This document shows positions 34,445 to 42,956 of a stretch of DNA of 64,000 nucleotides, one piece after another. Source of the DNA: an uncultured Lachnospiraceae bacterium (GTDB lineage Bacteria > Bacillota > Clostridia > Lachnospirales > Lachnospiraceae); the NCBI GenBank assembly GCA_902761225.1, contig CACWJQ010000001.1:62001-126000 (forward strand), in the 5' to 3' direction. The position numbers and the translations under genes are program-made. Under the pieces are notes generated by a model. The model was not told where the DNA came from, did no database searches, and worked only from the letters and a program-made list of their open reading frames with translations. How positions within the stretch are numbered: position 1 is the stretch's first letter; every line of letters starts with the position of its first letter.

Positions 34445-34780
34445 ATGATCAGACGAGAAGACATCCTGCCCATGGGATTTTTAAAGAAGTCGGATTATTC
34501 GGGATCCTGCGGAGGACTCAGGTACAGACTTAAGAAGGTTACCGAGACTTCCAAGGATGATTCGGGTGAGGAAAGAAAGACGGATCTGCTTTTATGTGAG
34601 ATCTGGCCCGGACCGTTTAATTACATCACCACACCTGCCGAACTGAAGATGTCAGAGAAGTTCACATTCGACGAAGACGGTGTCTGTGATGCGATTTCCT
34701 GGATGAATGACAGACTTGCCGAGGATCCCGGCAAATGGGAAAAAGCAGCTTCCAATTGGGAGAGTTATTCGGGGATCTGA
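34445..34780 (+). CDS. Conserved small protein after ftsZ, function unknown
   Basis: 111 residues, soluble, acidic: MIRREDILPMGFLKKSDYSG at the start, a central ERKTDLLLCEIWPGPFNYIT and a C-terminal helix pair (AISWMNDRLAEDPGKWEKA). I do not recognise a named family. AGAGGTGG precedes the ATG by a few nt and it lies 19 nt after ftsZ, so it is probably expressed with it. The neighbourhood hints at a division or cell-cycle accessory, but nothing in the sequence proves that. Confidence 0.75.
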   Translation: MIRREDILPMGFLKKSDYSGSCGGLRYRLKKVTETSKDDSGEERKTDLLLCEIWPGPFNYITTPAELKMSEKFTFDEDGVCDAISWMNDRLAEDPGKWEKAASNWESYSGI

Positions 34781-34806
34781 AATAAACTCAGAATGAGGAG
34801 AAGGGT

Positions 34807-35262
34807 ATGAAGTGTCCTTATTGCGGCAGTGACGATACCAGAGTTATCGATTCAAGACCTGCAGATGATAATTATTCCATCAGGAGACGCAGGATCTGTG
34901 ATAACTGCAACAAGCGTTTTACCACCTATGAGAAGGTTGAGACCATCCCTCTTATCATCATCAAGAAGGATAATAACAGAGAGCAGTACGACCGTGCCAA
35001 GATCGAATCCGGCGTACTCAGGGCATGTCATAAGAGACCTGTAAGTGCCACTCAGATCACACAGCTTGTTGATGAGGTTGAGAACGAGATAAGCACACTT
35101 GAAGATAAGGAGATCCCTTCCCGTGTTATAGGTGAGATCGTTATGAAGAAGCTCAAGGATCTCGATGCGGTTGCATATGTAAGATTTGCATCCGTGTACA
35201 GGGAGTTCAAGGATGTCGATTCATTCATGGACGAGCTTAAGGGCTTCATAGGAAAGAAATAA
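34807..35262 (+). CDS. nrdR: Transcriptional repressor NrdR
   Basis: 151 residues. Zinc ribbon C3-P-Y-C6 and C31-x2-C34 (CPYCGSDDTRVIDSR, RRICDNCNKRFTTYE), then an ATP-cone (VIKKDNNREQYDRAKIESG-like). NrdR senses (d)ATP and represses ribonucleotide reductase genes through NrdR boxes; none are seen in this window. It commonly sits near ftsZ in Clostridia. A GAGGAG-type site precedes the ATG, and a strong terminator follows. Confidence 0.97.
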   Translation: MKCPYCGSDDTRVIDSRPADDNYSIRRRRICDNCNKRFTTYEKVETIPLIIIKKDNNREQYDRAKIESGVLRACHKRPVSATQITQLVDEVENEISTLEDKEIPSRVIGEIVMKKLKDLDAVAYVRFASVYREFKDVDSFMDELKGFIGKK

Positions 35263-35278
35263 ATCTGATACGATATTG

Positions 35279-35308
35279 AGAGGACAGGTGATGCCTGTCC
35301 TCTTTTTT
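35279..35308 (+). terminator. Rho-independent terminator after nrdR
   Basis: AGAGGACAGG pairs perfectly with CCTGTCCTCT around TGATG, followed by TTTTT. Confidence 0.95.
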
Positions 35309-35311
35309 GTA

Positions 35312-35320
35312 TGTTATAAT
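35312..35320 (+). promoter_or_regulatory. Extended -10 promoter for the desulfurase-mnmA operon
   Basis: TG-T-TATAAT immediately after the nrdR terminator; no good -35 box lies 17 nt upstream, as is typical for extended -10 promoters. Confidence 0.6.
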
Positions 35321-35370
35321 ATCCTTGGTGTATTGTTGGTAATCTGTTTACGGGTTTCTATAGGATAAAG

Positions 35371-36588
35371 ATGATCTACCTGGATAATGCTGCAACTACA
35401 AGACTTGAGGATTCTGCTTTTGAGGCAATGCTCCCTTTTCTTAGGGATGAGTACGGAAATGCCTCGGCTGTTTATGATATTGCGAGAAGATCGAAGAAAG
35501 CAGTGTTTGGCGCAAGGAAGCAATGCGCTTCGGTGATAGGAGCTTCGCCATCAGAGATCTTCTTTACATCGGGCGGAAGCGAATCTGATAACTGGGCGCT
35601 CGCAGGGGCTTATGAGACTTACAGAAGAAGGAGCAAAGAGCATGGTAGCACTGCTGCAGATAGTGTTGCCTCAGAAAGCGTTGTATCCTGTGGACATATC
35701 ATCACAACTGCAATAGAACATCATGCGGTGCTCAGGACTGCGGAGTATCTGGAATCTCTCGGAGTTTCCGTAACATATCTGAAGCCTGACAGCGAGGGGT
35801 ACATCTCTCCGTTACAGGTGACCGGAGCCATGCGTCCGGATACATTCCTTGTGTCCGTGATGACAGCAAATAATGAGATCGGAACCATAGAGCCTGTAAG
35901 GGAGATCGCAGCAGCTGTCCGGAATATCAGAAAGGATGTGCTGATACATACCGATGCTGTACAGGCTTTCGGACAGATAGACCTTAAGGATATGGCCGGA
36001 TGCGTGGACCTGCTATCCGCAAGTGGGCATAAGCTCGGCGGTCCAAAGGGTGTCGGACTTATGTATATACGTGACGGGATCAAGTTCCCGCCCTATATAA
36101 GAGGCGGAATGCAGGAAAGCGGGAGACGTGCGGGGACTGAGAATATCGCAGGAATAGTCGGATTTGGCGCTGCTTCGGAGTATGCTTTAAGCTCACTTGA
36201 TGAAAGAATCGAGACTGAGACTGTTCTCAGGGACAGGCTGATCTCCGGACTTAAGAAGATTCCTGAGGTGATCATAAACGGTTCCTACAGCGTGGGTGAC
36301 CACGAAAGAAGACTACCCGGCAATGTTTCAGTATGTATAAATGGCATCGAGGGAGAATCAGCTCTTATCATGCTGGACAGGGAAGGTATATGTGCATCCA
36401 GCGGTTCTGCCTGTGCGTCGGGAGCGAGGGAACCGTCCCATGTACTGCAGGCTATTGGAAGAGCATATGATGAATCCAAGGGCTCTTTACGATTTACGAT
36501 CTCACATCGTAATACAGAAGAAGAGATAGATACTGCGGTCATAAAGATCACAGATATCGTTATGAAGCTTCGTGATAACAGAAGATGA
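35371..36588 (+). CDS. Cysteine desulfurase (NifS/IscS family)
   Basis: 405 residues, PLP-dependent class V. MIYLDNAATTRLE start, TAIEHHAVLRT, HTDAVQAFGQ, Schiff-base Lys221 in SGHKLGGPKGVG and active-site Cys348 in SSGSACASGAREPSHVL. It takes sulfur from cysteine as a persulfide. The 4-nt overlap with mnmA strongly implies that it supplies sulfur for tRNA 2-thiouridine, as other Firmicutes desulfurases paired with MnmA do. A Ser/Ala-rich insert near 88-105 is a local variation. AGGA lies before the ATG. Confidence 0.95.
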   Translation: MIYLDNAATTRLEDSAFEAMLPFLRDEYGNASAVYDIARRSKKAVFGARKQCASVIGASPSEIFFTSGGSESDNWALAGAYETYRRRSKEHGSTAADSVASESVVSCGHIITTAIEHHAVLRTAEYLESLGVSVTYLKPDSEGYISPLQVTGAMRPDTFLVSVMTANNEIGTIEPVREIAAAVRNIRKDVLIHTDAVQAFGQIDLKDMAGCVDLLSASGHKLGGPKGVGLMYIRDGIKFPPYIRGGMQESGRRAGTENIAGIVGFGAASEYALSSLDERIETETVLRDRLISGLKKIPEVIINGSYSVGDHERRLPGNVSVCINGIEGESALIMLDREGICASSGSACASGAREPSHVLQAIGRAYDESKGSLRFTISHRNTEEEIDTAVIKITDIVMKLRDNRR

Positions 36589-37682
36589 ATAAGATGAGCA
36601 AAACAGTAGTAGTCGGTATGAGCGGAGGCGTTGATTCCTCAGTCTGCGCATATCTGCTAAAGGAACAGGGATACAATGTCATAGGTGTTACGATGCAGAT
36701 CTGGAGACCGGAGAATGCATGCGATGTATCCGATAACGGAGGGTGCTGCGGGCTGTCAGCCGTTGATGATGCAAGGCGGGTTTCGGAGGTGCTTGATATC
36801 CCGTATTATGTGATGGATTTCAGGGAGGAGTTCCAGAGATCCGTCATCGATCATTTTGCGGCGCAGTACGTAAAGGGGAAAACACCTAATCCCTGTATAG
36901 AATGTAACCGGCATGTTAAGTGGGAAGCGCTTCTCAGAAAGGCCAGGGACATAGGAGCCGATTACCTTGCCACAGGTCATTATGCAAGGATCCTGCGCCT
37001 TGAGAACGGAAGATACTCCATATCCGCTTCAAGGACTGCTGCAAAGGACCAGACATATGCTCTTTATGCGCTGACACAGGACCAGCTTTCACATACTCTT
37101 TTGCCGATAGGCGAATATGAAAAAAGCGATGTCAGGAGGATAGCAGAAGAAGCGGGACTTCCTGTTGCACATAAGAAGGATTCTCAGGAGATATGCTTTG
37201 TTCCTGACGGAGATTATGCATCGTTCATAGAAAATGAACCGGGTGTAACTGTTCCGGGACCGGGGGACTTTGTGACTCCCGATGGGCGGTTCATCGCAAA
37301 GCATAAGGGCATCACTCACTATACGGTGGGTCAGAGACGCGGTCTTGGTGTTGCAGCTGGAGAGCGTATCTATGTTACCGATATAGACCCTGAGACTGAC
37401 CGGGTGACTTTGGGGTCAGACGATGATCTTCTTACCCGGACAGTTTCCGCTGACGATGTGTGCTGGATGGGAATTGACGGTCTTCCTTACGGGGAAAAGA
37501 AAAGAGTGAAGGCCAAGATCCGTTACAATCATGGCGGAGAATACGGAGTGCTTGAGACTGAAGAGGACGGCAATGTCATGGTTACCTTCGATAAGCCTGT
37601 GCGTGCGGCTGCTCCTGGTCAGGCGCTGGTATTCTACGATGAGACAGGGACATATATTTACGGCGGCGGCACCATAATTTAG
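36585..37682 (+). CDS. mnmA: tRNA-specific 2-thiouridylase MnmA
   Basis: 365 residues. PP-loop GMSGGVDSSVCAYLL, catalytic Cys104 in NPCIECN and Cys204 in SQEICFV, followed by the beta-barrel region (HKGITHYTVGQRRGLGVAAG). It thiolates U34 of Lys, Glu and Gln tRNAs using sulfur relayed from the adjacent desulfurase. It begins inside the desulfurase stop region (ATGA). Confidence 0.97.
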   Translation: MNKMSKTVVVGMSGGVDSSVCAYLLKEQGYNVIGVTMQIWRPENACDVSDNGGCCGLSAVDDARRVSEVLDIPYYVMDFREEFQRSVIDHFAAQYVKGKTPNPCIECNRHVKWEALLRKARDIGADYLATGHYARILRLENGRYSISASRTAAKDQTYALYALTQDQLSHTLLPIGEYEKSDVRRIAEEAGLPVAHKKDSQEICFVPDGDYASFIENEPGVTVPGPGDFVTPDGRFIAKHKGITHYTVGQRRGLGVAAGERIYVTDIDPETDRVTLGSDDDLLTRTVSADDVCWMGIDGLPYGEKKRVKAKIRYNHGGEYGVLETEEDGNVMVTFDKPVRAAAPGQALVFYDETGTYIYGGGTII

Positions 37683-37710
37683 TACGTTGAAGCGTGGAGG
37701 ATGTACACGG

Positions 37711-38814
37711 ATGGGATTTTTCAGGAAGATCAAAAAATTCATATCTCTCCAGGATACTCTCGAAGATAAGATCTTCTGTGTTGTCCTTCTGGTGGGAGTT
37801 GTGATCGTTGCAGTCTCTACCGCCGTCACATTTGTTGAGGACCTGAGTCCGGTTGCCAATGTGAGTACTGCGGCGGCAGGCTTTATGCTTGTTGCGGTAT
37901 TTTTAGTTGCTTATGTTCTGAAGCATCCGGATCTTGCCAGGCTGATGCTGTGCCTGATACTAAACTGCTTTGTATGTCCCCTGGCATTTTTTGTATGCGG
38001 AGGAATAGATTCGGGAATGCCCCTTTATATGGTGGCGGGCATATTTCTGATAGTGCCCGTACTGAAGGGAAGAAGGAGACTGGTCTGCATAGGTCTGTCC
38101 ATCATCACGGATGTCCTGTGCATAATCCTTTCGTATGACTACATGCCGGGAGCAAAGCCCTTCTTTGAGCATGATACCAATATCCTTGCTCCACTTTCTC
38201 TGGAGGCGAGGTTCATCGATATGCTCTGTTCGCTGGTGCTGATCACGCTCTACCTCGTGGTGACCACGGCTCTTATCATGAATGCATATCAGGAGGAGAG
38301 GGCCAAGAGGGAGAGGCTTCTTGCTGAGCTTGACTATCTCTCCAGAAGGGACGGACTTACCGGTCTTAACAACAGACGTGAAATGAACGGTTTTCTCGAA
38401 AAGCTCCGTATATCGGATGAACGTTTCTATATGCTGATGATCGATATCGACCATTTTAAGCTGCTGAATGATACACACGGTCACAGTTTCGGAGATGTGG
38501 TGCTTAAGAGACTTGCGGAGATAATGCAGGAGACCATTGATCCGGGCGATGATGAGATGATCGCAAGATACGGCGGGGAGGAATTCCTGATCGTGATGAA
38601 GGCGGATGATATGAACGCTGCTTATGAAAAGGCAGATACCCTCAGGAAGAATTTTGAAAAGGAAAAGTGGGAGGTTCCGGAGCTTGTTACGACCTTCAGC
38701 GGAGGGCTGGTACACTGTTCCGAATATGAGAATTACTACAAGGCAATCACGGATGCGGACAAGATGCTTTACGAGGCTAAGGATGGCGGCAGAAACAGTA
38801 TAAGGATGAGATGA
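37711..38814 (+). CDS. Membrane diguanylate cyclase (GGDEF)
   Basis: 367 residues: about six membrane segments (residues ~18-200), a short coiled linker and a GGDEF domain starting at SRRDGLTGLNNRREM, with the active-site GGEEF at 288-292 (RYGGEEFLIVM). It makes c-di-GMP from two GTP. No RxxD inhibitory site is seen five residues before GGEEF, so product feedback may be absent. ATG at 37711 follows GGAGG by ~10 nt. It overlaps trmO by 4 nt. It opposes the HD-GYP enzymes in this window. Confidence 0.92.
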   Translation: MGFFRKIKKFISLQDTLEDKIFCVVLLVGVVIVAVSTAVTFVEDLSPVANVSTAAAGFMLVAVFLVAYVLKHPDLARLMLCLILNCFVCPLAFFVCGGIDSGMPLYMVAGIFLIVPVLKGRRRLVCIGLSIITDVLCIILSYDYMPGAKPFFEHDTNILAPLSLEARFIDMLCSLVLITLYLVVTTALIMNAYQEERAKRERLLAELDYLSRRDGLTGLNNRREMNGFLEKLRISDERFYMLMIDIDHFKLLNDTHGHSFGDVVLKRLAEIMQETIDPGDDEMIARYGGEEFLIVMKADDMNAAYEKADTLRKNFEKEKWEVPELVTTFSGGLVHCSEYENYYKAITDADKMLYEAKDGGRNSIRMR

Positions 38815-39506
38815 GCGGAACTGACAGGGATACAATAGAGGCAATAGCATATTACAGATCAGCCCTTCCGGAAAAGTTCGGTGTTCCCAGGCAGAGCGGT
38901 CTTGCACCGAATCTGAAGGGGAGGATAGTCTTTGAGGAAAGGTATTCTGATCCCAATGCCTTTGACGGACTTGAAGGATTTGACCGGATATGGGTCGTCT
39001 GGAGATTTGATGTCAAAAAGGATGACACGTTCCGTGCAAAGGTGAGACCTCCAAGGCTCGGGGGCAACACCTATATGGGGGTTTTTGCCACAAGGTCCCC
39101 ATTCAGACCCAATCACCTGGGACTGACCTGCGCCAGGATAGAGGGTATCGGGACCGACGAAAACGGCAGATGCTTCATAGATGTCTCCGGGGCGGACATG
39201 ACAGACGGAACTTCCGTGTATGATATAAAGCCCTACATCCCCTATGCCGATTCCTATCCTGATGCAAGAGGAGGCTTTGCACAGGATGAAGCAAACAGGT
39301 ATCACAAGCTGGACGTGGATATACCTGATGAGATAAAGCATAAGTTTGGCGAAGATGAACTTTCGGGACTGATCGAAATACTGTCCCTGGATCCGAGACC
39401 CTCATACCAGGATGACCCCGACAGGATCTACGGATTATCCTATGCCGGATCGAACATAAAGTTTAGGGTTATGGAAGACCGGCTTATGGTGATAAGTGTG
39501 GAGTAA
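38811..39506 (+). CDS. trmO: tRNA (t6A37) N6-methyltransferase TrmO-like protein
   Basis: 231 residues of the TsaA/TrmO (UPF0066) family: IAYYRSALPEKFGVPRQSGL, FEGLEGFDRIWVVWRF-like segment (here LEGFDRIWVVWRFD) and the SAM-site region GVFATRSPFRPNHLGLTC, then DGTSVYDIKPYIPYADS. It methylates t6A37 of Thr tRNA in E. coli. It is the second translationally coupled tRNA or signalling gene in this block. Only the start codon is shared (ATGA) with the GGDEF gene. A terminator follows. Confidence 0.92.
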   Translation: MSGTDRDTIEAIAYYRSALPEKFGVPRQSGLAPNLKGRIVFEERYSDPNAFDGLEGFDRIWVVWRFDVKKDDTFRAKVRPPRLGGNTYMGVFATRSPFRPNHLGLTCARIEGIGTDENGRCFIDVSGADMTDGTSVYDIKPYIPYADSYPDARGGFAQDEANRYHKLDVDIPDEIKHKFGEDELSGLIEILSLDPRPSYQDDPDRIYGLSYAGSNIKFRVMEDRLMVISVE

Positions 39507-39507
39507 G

Positions 39508-39569
39508 GTGAACGGGAGAACCGCCCCTGTTCACTTCACGGTAAAAAATGCGGAATAACCGCATTTTTT
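39508..39569 (+). terminator. Terminator region after trmO
   Basis: The clear terminator is AAAATGCGG-AATAA-CCGCATTTTTT (39545-39569). Just before it GTGAAC (39508-39513) pairs with GTTCAC (39529-39534) around GGAGAACCGCC, a hairpin whose loop resembles the GGGGACGGTT repeat family. Confidence 0.85.
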
Positions 39570-39574
39570 CATGT

Positions 39575-39592
39575 TTAGACAAGCTTGTCTAA
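39575..39592. promoter_or_regulatory. 18-bp perfect palindrome upstream of the XRE regulator
   Basis: TTAGACAAGCTTGTCTAA is fully self-complementary and lies 85 nt before the XRE gene at 39677. It is a good candidate operator, probably autoregulatory for that helix-turn-helix protein. I see no clean -35/-10 pair beside it. Confidence 0.65.
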
Positions 39593-39676
39593 GCGATAAA
39601 AACGTCATTTCCTGCTTTGTGTCGTGTAACTTTTTCAATGATCATTTTATTCTGCAGATGAAAGGAGGTATTCCGA

Positions 39677-40816
39677 ATGGACCAGACTAAGGTCGGACAG
39701 TTTTTAAAACAGCTCAGAAAAGAAAAAGGAATTACCCAGGAAGAATTTGCAGAAAAGATTGGCGTTTCCGGAAGGACCGTATCGAGATGGGAGACAGGCT
39801 CCAATATGCCTGATATCTCCCTGCTCGTTGATATTGCGGACTTCTATGATGTGGACGTCAGAGAGATCATTGAAGGAGCGAAAAAAAGCGAGATGATGAA
39901 TGATGATATCAGGGATACCGCCGAAAAAATGGCGGATTACGCAGGTGCGGAAAAAGGCAGATTACTTAAATTTGCGCAGATCACAGGTATTATAGGGATA
40001 ATAGTCCTGTCTGCGGCAACCATATTCCAGTGTATTAACTATGAACCGTCCCCATGGACTTTTATCGGGGTATTATTATCCTTTGCAGCACTTATTTCCA
40101 TGATGGTCATGACGCTGTATGTAACGGGAGTGCTTCGAAAGATAGTGAATAACAGTACCGCTTTTATAACGATACTGGTACTGATAGCCATACTTTTATT
40201 CGTTGTGATCAGGTATATCCTGGGAATGATGGTCGTTATCGGAATGCTGTATCTGGACTATCGGAAGCCCATGAGCCGGGTGGAAGGCATAGAAAATTAT
40301 GATAAGGCACACCTGGTGGAGGAATTTTCCGGAGATATGACATCACACTTTTTTCTTTTCCCGGATGATGTGAGCATAGCTGAAAAGGCTGATTTCCGTT
40401 ATGAATACAAGACGGGACTTCTTGATACCGATGGGGCCTTTTTCCTTGAGGCGGTATACTCTGAGGATGCATTTGAGGATGAAATAGAACGCCTCTCGGA
40501 GGTGACCTGTACCATAGAACTTAAGGCCGGGGATCATACCCAGGTTGTCATGTATGACGAGGACATGTATAATTATCCTGCCTATATAGCCATGGACGGA
40601 TATTGCCATGATTACGAATATGCACTTCTGGATGAAGAGAATAACAGGATAGTGTATGTGCTCCTTGGTTATCCGGATCCGGATGAACTGGAAGAGTACA
40701 GTGACTATCTGAAATCGGATCCGTCAGCATACGATCTGGGTGATGAGAATACCCTTGAAAGATTCTGCATATATGCGGTCAGGTCTGATGAATTTGACGG
40801 ATACGACGAATACTGA
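39677..40816 (+). CDS. XRE-family HTH regulator with membrane domain
   Basis: 379 residues. An N-terminal Cro/C1-type HTH (8-62: FLKQLRKEKGITQEEFAEKI, VSGRTVSRWETGSNMPDISL) is followed by three or four membrane segments (~97-200), then a ~180-residue acidic soluble domain. It is thus a membrane-tethered DNA-binding protein, an architecture seen in Firmicutes one-component sensors. An excellent AAAGGAGG site precedes the ATG. It probably forms an operon with the gene at 40880 and may bind the palindrome at 39575. The signal is unknown. Confidence 0.85.
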   Translation: MDQTKVGQFLKQLRKEKGITQEEFAEKIGVSGRTVSRWETGSNMPDISLLVDIADFYDVDVREIIEGAKKSEMMNDDIRDTAEKMADYAGAEKGRLLKFAQITGIIGIIVLSAATIFQCINYEPSPWTFIGVLLSFAALISMMVMTLYVTGVLRKIVNNSTAFITILVLIAILLFVVIRYILGMMVVIGMLYLDYRKPMSRVEGIENYDKAHLVEEFSGDMTSHFFLFPDDVSIAEKADFRYEYKTGLLDTDGAFFLEAVYSEDAFEDEIERLSEVTCTIELKAGDHTQVVMYDEDMYNYPAYIAMDGYCHDYEYALLDEENNRIVYVLLGYPDPDELEEYSDYLKSDPSAYDLGDENTLERFCIYAVRSDEFDGYDEY

Positions 40817-40879
40817 GACTAGTGATGCAGGAAACCGGGCCGGTTATGAACGAGGGGAAGGTAATTAATTAGGTGACCT

Positions 40880-41842
40880 ATGAACGAAGGCAATAACAAT
40901 AAAAAAGTGGTGAAAACGGTACTGATCGTTCTGGTATCGGTATTTGCCGGTTTTATACTCCTGATAGGAATTGGCATATTATTGCTCGTTGGAGGAGCTA
41001 AGTGGTTTATATCATCTATACCTGAGTATGTGGAAGAGAGGAACGAGGCGGCCTCACAGAAGACATTCTCCACATACTATGATGATTCTGCAGTTGTAAG
41101 TGCCAGGTTTTTTGAGCGGGACTGGGCGGGCAGCGGTTATGTGTACACGGATGTTCCTGAAGAAGTGTTGGAAGATCTTGTCAAAGACCTTGACTCCCTT
41201 CATATCGTCAAGGTTGGCGGAATGCATGACTATTACTATGGTTATGTGTCCGGTGTTGAACTGATATATGAGAACGGCCGGCGTATCAGTTTCGACGGGG
41301 AAAGAATATCGTATTATCCGGATATGGGCGATGAGGAAAAAGCGTCCATCTTTATGTATTTTGAAGAGGGCAGAGAAGGTTTCTTTGATATACTCACAAA
41401 ATACTCCGGCCCTTCGGATCCGTTAATTCGTCCCGTTTATGAACATCCGATCAGTGAGTACAGCGCTGGCGAATTAAGCGGTGTAAGCTTTGAAACAGTG
41501 TCTGTTTCTCAAACAGGGACAGACCTTAAGATACTGAATGGATCCGATAAACGGATCGGTGTCTCGGAATGGTATGTTGTTGAGAAAAAGGAGAACGACA
41601 CATGGTATAGCCTTACGAGACATGATAGCGGATCTGCAGATGTGCAAACCGACGATCTTCAGGATGCGGAGCCCGGAAGCGAAGTGTTTATGTCACTCGA
41701 TTGGAGTGATGATTATGGCAGATTATTCGATGGTGAATACAGAGTTTTGATGATGATATACGAATATTCTGAAGAAGGGCAGATAAGTGAGCCGGTTATA
41801 ATGTCGGCAGAGTTTGTAATAAATAGGACTAAGAGACGCTGA
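40880..41842 (+). CDS. Membrane-anchored protein with C-terminal Ig-like domain
   Basis: 320 residues. A Lys/Asn-rich N-terminus and one long membrane helix (~12-38) precede an extracytoplasmic region rich in Tyr and Asp. The last ~120 residues match the bacterial Ig-like pattern found in clostridial proteins (SDKRIGVSEWYVVEKKENDT, SLDWSDDYGRLFDGEYRVLM). The middle part (~60-185) is unrecognised. It lies 63 nt after the XRE membrane regulator with no terminator, so it may be its target or partner, perhaps sensing an extracellular cue. Function unknown. Confidence 0.75.
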   Translation: MNEGNNNKKVVKTVLIVLVSVFAGFILLIGIGILLLVGGAKWFISSIPEYVEERNEAASQKTFSTYYDDSAVVSARFFERDWAGSGYVYTDVPEEVLEDLVKDLDSLHIVKVGGMHDYYYGYVSGVELIYENGRRISFDGERISYYPDMGDEEKASIFMYFEEGREGFFDILTKYSGPSDPLIRPVYEHPISEYSAGELSGVSFETVSVSQTGTDLKILNGSDKRIGVSEWYVVEKKENDTWYSLTRHDSGSADVQTDDLQDAEPGSEVFMSLDWSDDYGRLFDGEYRVLMMIYEYSEEGQISEPVIMSAEFVINRTKRR

Positions 41843-41850
41843 AATAAATA

Positions 41851-41904
41851 ACGGGGACGGTTTTTGTACTCGCAATTATATGTGAATACAAAAGCTGTCC
41901 CTGT
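41851..41904 (+). repeat. GGGGACGGTT-type hairpin acting as terminator
   Basis: ACGGGGACGGTTTTTGTA (41851-41868) pairs imperfectly with TACAAAAGCTGTCCCTGT (41887-41904), followed by TTTTT. It is a short relative of the element at 17993 and probably terminates the upstream gene. Confidence 0.7.
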
Positions 41905-41943
41905 TTTTCTTATATGATCACGGATGCCGGCGACCCGGGTTCA

Positions 41944-42777
41944 TTAAAGCTTGTGATATTCAGGCAGTCTGTTTTCGTAGACGCAGTAGTACTTGAATCC
42001 TGCTTCGAGCATCACATCCGGTACGCGTGCGAACTCGCTTCCCACGTACTGGGGCTTATGGGCATCGGAGCCTACGGTTACGATCTCGCCGCCGAGCTCA
42101 CGGTACCTTTTGAGAACAGCCATGCAGGGGTGGAATTCCTTCATTCCCTTGCTTATGGACTTGGTGTTTATCTCAATTCCTTTTTCATTCTCGATGAGGT
42201 GTTTAAGGATCTCGTCAATGATGTCCCCGTATTCCGAATAACTGTACTCACGGTTTCCGCTGGGGAAGTATCTTACGATGTAATCCATATGTCCGAGACA
42301 GTCGAAGTTATGGAACTTCTTTATATTGGTGAGTGTCTCGGTCAGATACTGTCTGAAAACCTCTTTTTCATCTTTTCCCTCGTAAAATGATTCATAGTAG
42401 GGGTCCTGACCTCCCACAAGATGCTGGGAACCGATGATGTAGTCATATTCATGAGCTCTTGCAAAGATCAGGTTATCTTTTACGCAGTTTTCCTGAAGTC
42501 CGATCTCCAGACCGAACTCGATGCGGATCTTATCCCTGTATTTTTCCCTCATGTTTAAAAGCTCGTAGAGATAGGAGTCCGCGTTCAGCATAAAGGAGGT
42601 GGGAGTGACTACGTCTTCGGCACCTTCGGGAGAGTTCGCATAGCAGAAATCCTGGTGCTCGGTAAAAGCGATAGTGTCGAGTCCCGCACCTATGGCGGCC
42701 TCTATCATGGATTCCATCGAAGCATCGCTGTCTCCGGAATGGTGAGAGTGCATGTGGCAGTCTGCAAGAATGGGCAT
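41944..42777 (-). CDS. PHP-domain phosphatase (HisJ/histidinol-phosphatase family)
   Basis: 277 residues beginning MPILADCHMHSHHSGDSDAS, the first metal motif (HxH) of the PHP family; further ligands are in FTEHQDF, the HASQ-like GSQHLV and the C-terminal VGSDAHKP. The fold binds three metals and hydrolyses phosphate esters. The HisJ subfamily makes histidinol, but no his genes are near, so the substrate is open. GGAGGAAG lies before the ATG. It is a single gene, divergent from the zinc-ribbon gene. Confidence 0.9.
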   Translation of the reverse strand: MPILADCHMHSHHSGDSDASMESMIEAAIGAGLDTIAFTEHQDFCYANSPEGAEDVVTPTSFMLNADSYLYELLNMREKYRDKIRIEFGLEIGLQENCVKDNLIFARAHEYDYIIGSQHLVGGQDPYYESFYEGKDEKEVFRQYLTETLTNIKKFHNFDCLGHMDYIVRYFPSGNREYSYSEYGDIIDEILKHLIENEKGIEINTKSISKGMKEFHPCMAVLKRYRELGGEIVTVGSDAHKPQYVGSEFARVPDVMLEAGFKYYCVYENRLPEYHKL

Positions 42778-42872
42778 TTTTTACTTCCTCCGAAAATATG
42801 TTTTATGTAAATATGCTGATATTTTACCATTCATATTCTACAATTACATTCCTTTTCTAAAATTGCCTTAGA

Positions 42873-42881
42873 TGGTATAAT
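42873..42881 (+). promoter_or_regulatory. Extended -10 promoter of the zinc-ribbon gene
   Basis: TG-G-TATAAT, 76 nt before the ATG at 42957. The leader then contains GGCAGT/ACTGCC (42898-42918), a small hairpin. Confidence 0.6.
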
Positions 42882-42956
42882 TTGTTTGCTGTCTATGGCA
42901 GTGGGGATCATACTGCCCGGACGGTAAGTTTCCAAAACTTTATTAGGGAGGGTATT

